Shown here one piece after another: positions 1-5,527 of a stretch of DNA of 6,545 nucleotides (position 1 is the first letter of the stretch; the number at the start of each line of letters is the position of its first letter). Source of the DNA: a bacterium (GTDB lineage: Bacteria > UBA10199 > DSSB01). Location: NCBI GenBank assembly GCA_030426445.1, contig JAUHYS010000120.1, forward strand, positions 1-6,545, read 5' to 3'. The position numbers and the translations under genes are program-made. A model generated the notes under the pieces. That model searched no databases and was not told where the DNA came from. It saw nothing but the letters and a program-made list of their open reading frames with translations.

Positions 1-17
1 AATAAAATATATTTAGA

Positions 18-47
18 GTGACAAAAACTACATAAAATAATTAAAGT
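18..47 (+). promoter_or_regulatory. Possible sigma70-like promoter for the ftsB-like gene
   Basis: GTGACA at 18-23 matches the -35 consensus at five of six positions. TAAAGT at 42-47 matches the -10 consensus at four of six, with an 18-base spacer. Transcription would begin around 54, about 25 bases before the start codon at 79. The whole 1-78 stretch is very AT-rich, so chance matches are likely. No coding region could be seen ending in it. Confidence 0.25.
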
Positions 48-78
48 AAAAAACGCTTATTTAAAAAAATGAAAGCAA

Positions 79-450
79 ATGTCTAAAAAACAAAGCCCAA
101 AAAAGCGACGTCGCCAAAGATTTTTTAAGAATGCCTTTAAAAATTGGATTGTATGGGGAAGTTTGGGCATTTTACTACTTTTTGGAGCCTTTGGACTTTT
201 TGGTGAAGGGGGCGTCGTTGACCTTTTTCGCTTACAATCCCTTCATCAAAGTTTACAGTCAGAAGTCAATAACCTTTTGGATGAGCATGAAAGTTTAAGA
301 GCCGAAGTCAATCGCCTCCAAGACAAGCGCTATATTCAGTACCTGGCTCGAGAACAAATGGGCTTATTGGGTCAAGGTGAGTATTTTATTCTTATGGATG
401 AAGACTCTACGGATAAACTCGAAAATAATACTGAAACTAGTTTGCAATAG
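79..450 (+). CDS. FtsB/DivIC-family septum formation initiator protein
   Basis: This 123-residue protein is a bitopic cell-division protein of the FtsB/DivIC family, which pairs with FtsL-type partners and FtsQ/DivIB at the septum. A very basic cytoplasmic tail (residues 1-22) precedes one membrane segment (about 23-42). A periplasmic coiled coil (about 50-82) follows, and then the family's signature after the coil: YIQYLAREQMGLLGQGEYF at 85-103, with the typical AR-x-x-x-G-L and G-E positions. Length is normal for the family. The tail after residue 107 is acidic and polar. The ATG at 79 is preferred because it places the basic tail just before the membrane helix, although no strong ribosome binding site precedes it. 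The gene stands alone and converges on queG. FtsB and DivIC cannot be told apart from sequence alone, so no symbol is given. Confidence 0.85.
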   Translation: MSKKQSPKKRRRQRFFKNAFKNWIVWGSLGILLLFGAFGLFGEGGVVDLFRLQSLHQSLQSEVNNLLDEHESLRAEVNRLQDKRYIQYLAREQMGLLGQGEYFILMDEDSTDKLENNTETSLQ

Positions 451-452
451 TT

Positions 453-472
453 GGGTAAATAATAATTTACCC
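453..472. terminator. Hairpin between convergent genes, candidate bidirectional terminator
   Basis: GGGTAAAT (453-460) and ATTTACCC (465-472) form a perfect 8-bp stem with the four-base loop AATA. The hairpin begins two bases after the stop codon of the FtsB-like gene (448-450). It ends directly at the stop codon of queG (473-475). It lacks a strong T run on either side, so it is not a textbook intrinsic terminator. Its position suggests it ends or protects both converging transcripts. Confidence 0.55.
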
Positions 473-1588
473 CTAAAGAATCTTTTCAAAAAATTCATTA
501 AGTTCTTCTAAAACAAAGGAATCGTCTTCCTGTTCTTTCAAACTCAGCAACCTAGAATAAGCCGCTTTACCTAATAATTGACCATAGGCCCAGACTGCAT
601 GCCCTCTAACGAGGGCTTCTTCGCAAGCAAGTTTTTCTTCAACCAATGGAAGCAAGTTTTTGTCTCCGGTATTCCCGATGGCGACCAAAACATTGCGCAT
701 CAAACCCTTCCACTTGGCCCGCAAAATAGCGCTGTTAGAAAAAAGCCTTTTAAACTCACTTTTTTTAATTTGAATCAATTCTGACAAGGGTTGGGAATAA
801 ATATGAGCTTGAGGAAAGAAGGCTTGTTCGTGAGTCTTTTGACTAAAGCGATTCCATGGGCAGACTTCCTGGCAGTCATCGCAACCAAAGACATGGTTAC
901 CAATCAGAGGCCTAAAGTGAAGAGGAATCGGACCTTTGAGTTCAATCGTTAAATAAGAAATACAACGCCTAGCATCTAAAACATAAGGGGCAATAATGGC
1001 TTGGGTGGGACAAACATCGATGCAGGCCTGGCAGGAACCACAGTGATCCTGGATAGGCTTATCTGCTTTTAACTCAAGGTTGGTGAATACACTTCCCAGA
1101 AAAAAATAAGAACCCTGCTTGGGGTGAATCATATTGGTATGTTTTCCCATCCATCCAAGCCCTGCTTTTTGCGCCCACGATTTCTCTAAAACCGGACTGC
1201 TATCGACAGATAGATAGCACTCGGAATTTTTTGCCTGAGTGGATAGCCAAGTCTGGAAGTCTTGGAGTTTTTCGCGGAGGACTTCATGGTAGTCTGCTCC
1301 CCAGGCATATCGGGAAATATTGGCTTGATTTTTTTGAGAGCTGTTTTCTAAGCCGTTATCATAGGGATAGGCGACCATAATCACACTTTTTAAAGAAGCT
1401 AATAATTGCTTGGGATCGATTCTTTCGTTGCAGCGATTTTCCAGGTATTTCATTTCTCCGTGATATTGTTTTTGTAACCAATCTTTAAAAAACTCGGTAG
1501 TTTTAGAGGCTAAAGGCGCTTGCGTAAAGTGGACGAGACAAAAACCCAGCTCAAATAGTTTAGTTTTGATAGCATCTTGTAAAGACAT
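473..1588 (-). CDS. queG: Epoxyqueuosine reductase QueG
   Basis: QueG carries out the last step of queuosine synthesis, reducing epoxyqueuosine to queuosine in the anticodon of tRNAs. The family uses cobalamin and two [4Fe-4S] clusters. The 371-residue length is normal for the longer HEAT-containing forms. The cobalamin-binding catalytic region includes VDSSPVLEKSWAQKAGLGW (128-146) followed by MGKHTN; D129 is the likely catalytic acid by analogy with the family. Cluster cysteines are all present: C183, C186, C189 and C193 with a following proline, then C209, C236, C239 and C243 with PWN after it. A HEAT-like helical tail (about 290-345) probably contacts tRNA. The ATG at 1588 lacks an obvious ribosome binding site, but the N-terminus begins where the family normally does. 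Nothing is missing, so the enzyme should be active. Its electron donor is not encoded beside it. Confidence 0.95.
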   Translation of the reverse strand: MSLQDAIKTKLFELGFCLVHFTQAPLASKTTEFFKDWLQKQYHGEMKYLENRCNERIDPKQLLASLKSVIMVAYPYDNGLENSSQKNQANISRYAWGADYHEVLREKLQDFQTWLSTQAKNSECYLSVDSSPVLEKSWAQKAGLGWMGKHTNMIHPKQGSYFFLGSVFTNLELKADKPIQDHCGSCQACIDVCPTQAIIAPYVLDARRCISYLTIELKGPIPLHFRPLIGNHVFGCDDCQEVCPWNRFSQKTHEQAFFPQAHIYSQPLSELIQIKKSEFKRLFSNSAILRAKWKGLMRNVLVAIGNTGDKNLLPLVEEKLACEEALVRGHAVWAYGQLLGKAAYSRLLSLKEQEDDSFVLEELNEFFEKIL

Positions 1589-1630
1589 GAGTTAATGGAT
1601 ATTAAAAAATGATTAGATAGGAAACAAAAT

Positions 1631-2086
1631 ATGCACACCCTATTCAAACGAAAAAAAAGATCTCTGTTTTTAGTACTTGGTTTCATCCTTGCTTTGGCTT
1701 GTCAGCAAAACTCGGGTAACCTGGAGGGTTCTTCCAAAAAAACGTTTATTATTTCTGGAAGCATCGAAATCCAGCAGGGTTTAAAAAAGAAAGTCGACCC
1801 TTTAAGTGTACTCTTTGTTATGGCAAGGGCTCCGGGTGGAGGCATGGTGGCGGTAAAAAAAATGATGCCACCCTTTGTTTTTCCGCTTGAGTTTACCTTA
1901 GATGAAAATGATTTAATGATTTCTGGAACAGAAATTCCCAAAAACTTAATCGTGACAGCCCGTTTGGATAAGGACGGTAACGCCAACCCGACTCAGAAAG
2001 GGGATATTTTAGGAAAAACACCTCAAAAAGAAATCAAGCGAGGCCAAAGCGAAGTTAAGATCCTACTTGATCAATGGGTAGATTAA
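1631..2086 (+). CDS. Small lipoprotein with a CcmI/CycH-like Ig domain
   Basis: This is a predicted lipoprotein of 151 residues. It has a basic start (KRKKR, 6-10), a hydrophobic core (11-22) and a lipobox ending ALAC with C24 as the lipidated residue. The mature part resembles the Ig-like C-terminal domain of the cytochrome c biogenesis protein CcmI (CycH). It has ISGSIEI (41-47), a K-V-x-P step, LFVMARAPGGGMVAV (61-75), a FPLEFTLDENDLM stretch (84-96), and VTARLDKDGNANP (108-120) followed by KGDILG. These match the family pattern of an F-V-x-A-R-A strand, a P-x-x-F-T-L-D-D loop, and an A-R-x-x-K-x-G-x-A turn before G-D. CcmI normally joins this domain to membrane helices and TPR repeats, none of which are present. 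TAGGAA at 1618-1623 is a good ribosome binding site seven bases before the ATG. The assignment rests on remembered family patterns; the role is unknown. Confidence 0.75.
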   Translation: MHTLFKRKKRSLFLVLGFILALACQQNSGNLEGSSKKTFIISGSIEIQQGLKKKVDPLSVLFVMARAPGGGMVAVKKMMPPFVFPLEFTLDENDLMISGTEIPKNLIVTARLDKDGNANPTQKGDILGKTPQKEIKRGQSEVKILLDQWVD

Positions 2087-2113
2087 GCTGGGCATCTAAG
2101 GATTTTAGCTTAA
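2083..2113. terminator. Weak inverted repeat spanning two convergent stop codons
   Basis: TTAAGCT (2083-2089) and AGCTTAA (2107-2113) are perfect 7-base inverted arms separated by 17 bases. The left arm contains the stop codon of the lipoprotein gene and the right arm contains the stop codon of the ferredoxin gene. The loop is long and the stem AT-rich, with no T run, so this is a weak candidate for a shared terminator. Confidence 0.3.
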
Positions 2114-2340
2114 CCGTCACTACCGATGGCCTCAACAGGGCAAGCTTCTAAGGCTTCTGCACAGAGTTTTTCTTCGTCTTCACCCGCGGGTTGTTTATAA
2201 ACATAAGACCAACCATTGTCATCGTCCCGTTTGAAGTTATCGGGCGCCGTTTCACGGCATAAATTACAATCGATGCACTGATCGTCAACGTAGTATTTAC
2301 CTTCAGGTTGTTCGGGTAGTTTATTTTCTTTATCGGCCAT
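2110..2340 (-). CDS. Single-cluster [4Fe-4S] ferredoxin
   Basis: This 76-residue soluble acidic protein is a small low-potential electron carrier. It has C-x2-C-x2-C at C22, C25 and C28 (CIDCNLC), then the distant fourth ligand C67 followed by proline (ACPVEAI). That is the pattern for one [4Fe-4S] cluster, of the same general type as archaeal and Thermotoga-like monocluster ferredoxins. An extra cysteine, C60, lies in the helix before the CP motif. The start is set at 2340. Its ATG has a near-perfect AAAGGAGA site (2350-2357) nine bases upstream, whereas an in-frame GTG at 2373 would add 11 residues containing that site. The gene lies 98 bases downstream of mqnD on the same strand and may be cotranscribed or have its own promoter. 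Partners are unknown; MqnC- or MqnE-like radical SAM enzymes or QueG are plausible by inference only. Confidence 0.9.
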   Translation of the reverse strand: MADKENKLPEQPEGKYYVDDQCIDCNLCRETAPDNFKRDDDNGWSYVYKQPAGEDEEKLCAEALEACPVEAIGSDG

Positions 2341-2349
2341 TTTAGGCAA

Positions 2350-2357
2350 TCTCCTTT
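2350..2357 (-). promoter_or_regulatory. Strong ribosome binding site fixing the ferredoxin start
   Basis: On the minus strand this reads AAAGGAGA, the best Shine-Dalgarno sequence in the window. It stands nine bases before the ATG at 2340. It lies inside the longer reading frame that begins with GTG at 2373, and so argues for the shorter 76-residue product. High ferredoxin expression is a reasonable inference. Confidence 0.85.
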
Positions 2358-2403
2358 CGTGGTTTGTGGCCACTACTTTTAAGTGAAAACTTATATATTC
2401 TGT

Positions 2404-2431
2404 ATTTTAAATTCTTTTACATAGAGAGCAA
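2404..2431 (-). promoter_or_regulatory. Possible promoter for the ferredoxin gene
   Basis: On the minus strand TTGCTC (2426-2431) and TAAAAT (2404-2409) are spaced by 16 bases. The -10 matches consensus at five of six positions, but the -35 at only three. It would give a leader of roughly 55 bases before the ATG at 2340. The AT-rich setting makes this a weak call. Confidence 0.25.
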
Positions 2432-2438
2432 GGATTAT

Positions 2439-3290
2439 TTAAACAAATTCTAAGGGAGGTTTTTCTTTAAGTAAACCTTTTGTAATCGCTTCATCATAAA
2501 AACAATGTAGAGCTTTTTTGCCGCGCTCTCCGTAATCAACGGTTAACTCATTGACGTACATGCCTACAAAGCGATCGGCTAAGCTAGTTTCCATTCCACG
2601 GGCAAATTGCAAAGCATAATCTAGAGCCTCTTTACGGTGTTCTAAAGAATAAACAATGCCTTCTTTGATGATTTTTGAGACCCTTTGACAGTGCTCAAGA
2701 CCTAAATCACGCCGTATCACATTGCCTCCTAAAGGCAATGGTAAGCCACCCGTTTTTTCCTGCCACCATACTCCAAGATCTAAAATTTTATGAAAACCTT
2801 CGGCGGCATAAGTCAGTTGCCCCTCGTGAATAATGAGCCCCATATCGACTTCGCCGGATTCAATCGCTGCTAAAATTTTATTAAAAGGAATGACTTTGGT
2901 TTTAAGATTAGGCTGGTACATTTGTAAGGTTAAGTAAGCACTGGTCATCAGGCCTGGAATCGCAATGGTCTTTTGAGGGATTTCGTCTAAAGAATAATTC
3001 TCTTTTGCAACCAACATGGGGCCATAACCATCTCCCATGGAAGTTCCACTCGAAAGCAACATATAACGGTCAGAAATCTTTGGAAAGGCATGGAAAGAAA
3101 TCGCAGAGACTTCGTAAATACCCTCCAAAGCCTTTTGATTTAAGGTTTCGATGTCAGAAAGTGTATGCTCAAATTGATATCCCTGAGTATCGATTTTATC
3201 GTTTGCCAAGGCATAAAACATAAAAGCATCATCGCTATCGGGACTATGAGCAACCTTGATTAATGTATTGTTTTCGGTATTTGTATTCAT
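2439..3290 (-). CDS. mqnD: 1,4-dihydroxy-6-naphthoate synthase MqnD
   Basis: MqnD acts in the futalosine pathway to menaquinone, splitting cyclic dehypoxanthinyl futalosine to give 1,4-dihydroxy-6-naphthoate. The fold is that of a periplasmic-binding-protein-like two-lobed enzyme, here without a signal peptide, so it is cytosolic. Numbering from the ATG at 3290 (283 residues), AHSPDSDDAFMFYAL (14-28) is the family's N-terminal signature. It is followed by FEHTLSDIETLN (40-51), the SAISFHAFP region (62-70), SMGDGYGP (84-91), and IIHEGQLTY (153-161) with H155 as the likely catalytic histidine. The start is uncertain: in-frame TTG codons at 3296 and 3302 are also possible, and an AAGG sits about eight bases before the TTG at 3296. 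It lies 26-38 bases after the crotonase gene and is very probably cotranscribed with it. MqnA is a related enzyme, but the D-x-D-D-A-F-M-F signature and the H-E-G-Q-L-T motif favour MqnD. Confidence 0.93.
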   Translation of the reverse strand: MNTNTENNTLIKVAHSPDSDDAFMFYALANDKIDTQGYQFEHTLSDIETLNQKALEGIYEVSAISFHAFPKISDRYMLLSSGTSMGDGYGPMLVAKENYSLDEIPQKTIAIPGLMTSAYLTLQMYQPNLKTKVIPFNKILAAIESGEVDMGLIIHEGQLTYAAEGFHKILDLGVWWQEKTGGLPLPLGGNVIRRDLGLEHCQRVSKIIKEGIVYSLEHRKEALDYALQFARGMETSLADRFVGMYVNELTVDYGERGKKALHCFYDEAITKGLLKEKPPLEFV

Positions 3291-3328
3291 GGACAAAGGC
3301 AATAACCTTGCAAGGCCAATAAAGTCAA

Positions 3329-4132
3329 CTACTCTCCACTAAAACCTGATTTGGTGTCTTCGCTGATCAAAGAATGAATGCCTTCTTTAAAATCCTTGGT
3401 TAAAACGAGTTCTAGACAAGCCTTTTTTTCTTCTTCTAAATGCTCTTTGAGTGTTCGAGTTAGGGAAACTTCGATGAGTCTTTTGGAGTGGCCAATAGCT
3501 TGTGTCGGTCCATTGGAAAAATAAATCGCCAAATTTTTGGCTTCTTGTAAGAGTTGAGTCTCGTCGATAAGACCACTGATCATACCCATTTCCATCGCTT
3601 GACGCGCTCCAATGAGCTTTCCCGTAAAGAGGACTTCATGACTTTTTTGTGGACCAATGAGACGGTCCAAAAAATAGTGCAGCCCCCCAAGCGGTATCAT
3701 GCCTAGGTTGATATTAGGTGAACTAAAAACAGTTTCGACTTCAGATAAAATAAAATCACAGCAAAGTGCTAGGCTTAAACCCAAGCCTTGAACACGGCCT
3801 CGAACCACGGCTATAAAGGGAGCCGGCATGCTACGAATCGTTAAAAGGACTTGTGTGAGAGGCTCATAAAGTTTTTGAAAATAAGCTGTGGGGTCTTGTA
3901 GTTGAGTTTCGATTTCTTCAAAGTCCAGCCCTAAAGAAAAATCACTCCCTAAACCCGTTAAAATGGCCCCTCGGATTTTTTGTTCTTGAGCATCCTTTAA
4001 AGCAGCCGCAAGTTCAGTTATCATTTGTAAATTAATACGATTAAAAACTTTTGGCCGATTGAGACTAAATATAATATAGTTTTCTTTTTTTTCAATCTTA
4101 ATGGTTTTGTAAGTTTTATTGAACCACCCCAT
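3329..4132 (-). CDS. Crotonase-fold (enoyl-CoA hydratase/isomerase family) protein
   Basis: At 267 residues this is a full-length crotonase-fold protein of the acyl-CoA-binding superfamily. Visible marks are the N-terminal strand and LNRP (24-27), the first oxyanion-hole loop FSLGLD (65-70), the second loop VRGRVQGLGLSLALCCD (110-126), and INLGMIPLGG (141-150). A C-terminal helical region runs from about 200. Aligned by eye with rat mitochondrial hydratase, the two catalytic glutamates (E144 and E164) correspond to S120 and N140, so ordinary hydration of enoyl-CoA is unlikely. The second position of the usual G-G-G turn is L117. The family includes isomerases, hydrolases, decarboxylases and naphthoate synthase, so the substrate cannot be named. 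It is the first gene of the leftward block ending in mqnD and the ferredoxin. No clear ribosome binding site precedes the ATG at 4132, but the start fits the family's N-terminus. Confidence 0.85.
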   Translation of the reverse strand: MGWFNKTYKTIKIEKKENYIIFSLNRPKVFNRINLQMITELAAALKDAQEQKIRGAILTGLGSDFSLGLDFEEIETQLQDPTAYFQKLYEPLTQVLLTIRSMPAPFIAVVRGRVQGLGLSLALCCDFILSEVETVFSSPNINLGMIPLGGLHYFLDRLIGPQKSHEVLFTGKLIGARQAMEMGMISGLIDETQLLQEAKNLAIYFSNGPTQAIGHSKRLIEVSLTRTLKEHLEEEKKACLELVLTKDFKEGIHSLISEDTKSGFSGE

Positions 4133-4182
4133 AATACAGACCCGTCTATCTTTGTAATGAGTGAGTGCATTATTTTAAATCT

Positions 4183-4212
4183 TTGACCTCGGATAAAGTG
4201 CAGTGCTATAAA
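4183..4212 (+). promoter_or_regulatory. Sigma70-like promoter for the hydrolase-peroxiredoxin block
   Basis: TTGACC (4183-4188) and TATAAA (4207-4212) each match consensus at five of six positions, with an 18-base spacer. Transcription would start near 4219, giving a leader of about 30 bases before the ATG at 4250. This is the best promoter candidate in the window. It lies in the 117-base divergent gap (4133-4249) opposite the crotonase gene, whose own promoter I could not identify with confidence. Confidence 0.6.
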
Positions 4213-4234
4213 TTTATTTAGAAGTAAAACCTAA

Positions 4235-4246
4235 CTGAGGTCTCAG
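4235..4246. repeat. Short palindrome overlapping the hydrolase ribosome binding site
   Basis: CTGAG (4235-4239) and CTCAG (4242-4246) are inverted arms around GT. The arms include the GAGG (4237-4240) that serves as ribosome binding site nine bases before the ATG at 4250. The two-base gap is too tight for a stable RNA hairpin, so if it matters it would act as a DNA operator just downstream of the promoter at 4183-4212. Chance is quite possible at this length. Confidence 0.35.
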
Positions 4247-4249
4247 CCA

Positions 4250-4927
4250 ATGTCAAAACTAGAAAACAGAAATTTATACCTGAAACAACTCGAAATTGGC
4301 CCCATGGAGAATTTTGTATATCTCATTGGCGATAAAGTCGAGAAAAAAGCGATTATAGTGGATCCTGCCTGGCAAGTAGATACGATTTTTAAAGAAGCCC
4401 AAAAAGATGAGATGGAAATCATTGCAGCCCTGGTTAGCCATCACCATTACGATCATACCAATGGCATCGAAGAGTTTTTAAAAAGAACCGACGCCAAAGT
4501 TTATATCAATCAACACGATGCCGAATTTGTCAAAGTCCCTCAAGCGAATCTCATTAAAACCGATTCGGATAGTAAAATACAGGTCGGTGAAACACAAATT
4601 CAATTCGTCCATACTCCAGGGCATACCCCGGGAAGTCAATGTCTTTACATTAACAACCAACACCTCATCAGCGGAGATACTTTATTTATCGAAGGCTGTG
4701 GACGCTGCGATTTACCTGGTGGGGATGCCGAAGCCATGTATTATACCTTAACTCAAAAAATTATGCGCATGAAAGACGATACCTGCTTATGGCCTGGTCA
4801 TAATTATGCCGAAAAGCCCCAGTCTACTTTGGGAGAAGAAAAACAGTTCAACCCTTTTTTAAGAACGGCGGCTACTTCATTAAAAAGTTTTTTAAGCTTG
4901 CGCATGCAAGGAAGGTTTGACCTTTAA
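4250..4927 (+). CDS. MBL-fold metallo-hydrolase, glyoxalase II-like
   Basis: This 225-residue cytosolic enzyme belongs to the metallo-beta-lactamase fold and should bind two metal ions. All ligands are present: H64, H66, D68 and H69 in SHHHYDH (63-69), H125 in HTPGHTPGS (121-129), D143 in SGDTLF (141-146), and H184 in WPGHNY (181-186). The stretch FIEGCGRCDLPGGD (146-159) and the late STLGEEKQFNPFLR (192-205) are typical of a bacterial group usually annotated as hydroxyacylglutathione hydrolase. The GCGR part also recalls persulfide dioxygenases of the ETHE1 type, which use a single iron. The sequence cannot decide between thioester hydrolysis and persulfide oxidation. It has a clear promoter (4183-4212) and a GAGG ribosome binding site (4237-4240). 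A peroxiredoxin gene follows after 66 bases, suggesting a shared role in thiol or stress chemistry. Confidence 0.88.
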   Translation: MSKLENRNLYLKQLEIGPMENFVYLIGDKVEKKAIIVDPAWQVDTIFKEAQKDEMEIIAALVSHHHYDHTNGIEEFLKRTDAKVYINQHDAEFVKVPQANLIKTDSDSKIQVGETQIQFVHTPGHTPGSQCLYINNQHLISGDTLFIEGCGRCDLPGGDAEAMYYTLTQKIMRMKDDTCLWPGHNYAEKPQSTLGEEKQFNPFLRTAATSLKSFLSLRMQGRFDL

Positions 4928-4993
4928 TTTAAATTTGGCTAGGAAGAAAGTTTTCAAAATTTAATTAAAACTAAAAAATAAGGATCTTATACC

Positions 4994-5500
4994 ATGCCAG
5001 AAATTGGAGAAAAAGCCCCAGACTTTAATGCATTAGATAATCAACAACAGCGTTTTATTTTATCTTCTCAAGTCAAAAAAGGCAAAGTTTTGCTGGCCTT
5101 TTATCCCGCTGACAATACCCCAGTATGTACCGCCCAACTTTGTGATTATCGCGATCATCTCGAAGAGTTTAAAGGTTTAAGTGTCCAAGTCGTCGGCATT
5201 AGTATCAGTAACCACGAAAAACAATCTGAGTTTGCCAAAAAACAAGAGTTTAACTTTCCTTTGCTCAACGATTACGACACTCGCATCACCCATAAATATG
5301 ATGTCATGAGTTTCACCGGCCACCCCAAACGCGCGGTTTTTTTAATCGACGAAAATCAAAAAATATTATTTAAACATGTTGAATTTATGGCCATTACCCG
5401 TCGTACCAGTGAAGAACTTTTAGAAAAAATCAAAAGCTTTTTACCGCAAGATGAATCTACTAAGACAGAAGAAAACATTGCTCCATCAAACAGTCATTAA
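4994..5500 (+). CDS. bcp: Thiol peroxidase, PrxQ/Bcp-type peroxiredoxin
   Basis: This peroxiredoxin reduces hydrogen peroxide and organic hydroperoxides in the cytosol with electrons from thioredoxin. The active-site run FYPADNTPVCTAQLC (36-50) has the expected P38, T42 and peroxidatic C45. C50 five residues on is the resolving cysteine of the atypical two-cysteine PrxQ/Bcp subgroup. The conserved arginine is R113 in KRAVFLID. Core length is normal, but a polar 17-residue tail (152-168) extends beyond the usual end. AAGGA at 4980-4984, nine bases before the ATG, is a good ribosome binding site. It follows the MBL-fold gene by 66 bases and precedes a lipoprotein gene by 27, on the same strand, so cotranscription is likely. 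I saw no convincing separate promoter in the 66-base gap. Confidence 0.93.
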   Translation: MPEIGEKAPDFNALDNQQQRFILSSQVKKGKVLLAFYPADNTPVCTAQLCDYRDHLEEFKGLSVQVVGISISNHEKQSEFAKKQEFNFPLLNDYDTRITHKYDVMSFTGHPKRAVFLIDENQKILFKHVEFMAITRRTSEELLEKIKSFLPQDESTKTEENIAPSNSH

Positions 5501-5527
5501 AATAAAAATATAGAAAGAGAATTTACA

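Noticed and set aside
578..784. 68-codon plus-strand frame inside queG
   Set aside because: It lies wholly antisense to the conserved queG coding region, has no recognisable domain, and reads as a shadow of it.
1702..1986. 94-codon minus-strand frame inside the lipoprotein gene
   Set aside because: Antisense to a gene with a clear signal peptide and ribosome binding site; its translation shows no domain.
2341..2373. Longer ferredoxin starting at GTG 2373
   Set aside because: The added 11 residues would cover the strong AAAGGAGA site that clearly serves the ATG at 2340.
2366..2373. 8-base palindrome GTGGCCAC upstream of the ferredoxin gene
   Set aside because: Too short, with no second copy or link to a promoter element; chance is the simplest reading.
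3005..3223. 72-codon plus-strand frame inside mqnD
   Set aside because: Antisense to strongly conserved MqnD motifs; no ribosome binding site or family resemblance.
3306..3315. 10-base palindrome CCTTGCAAGG between the crotonase gene and mqnD
   Set aside because: It has no loop, so it cannot form an RNA hairpin, and it is short; its AAGG part is better explained as a possible ribosome binding site.
4274..4751. Three overlapping frames of 60-77 codons inside the MBL-fold gene (4274-4456 and 4478-4663 minus, 4518-4751 plus)
   Set aside because: All overlap the metal-binding core of a well-supported enzyme in other frames and have no features of their own.
4928..4993. Possible separate promoter for the peroxiredoxin gene (TTGGCT followed by AT-rich sequence)
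   Set aside because: No -10 element with an acceptable spacer could be found, only AT-rich background.
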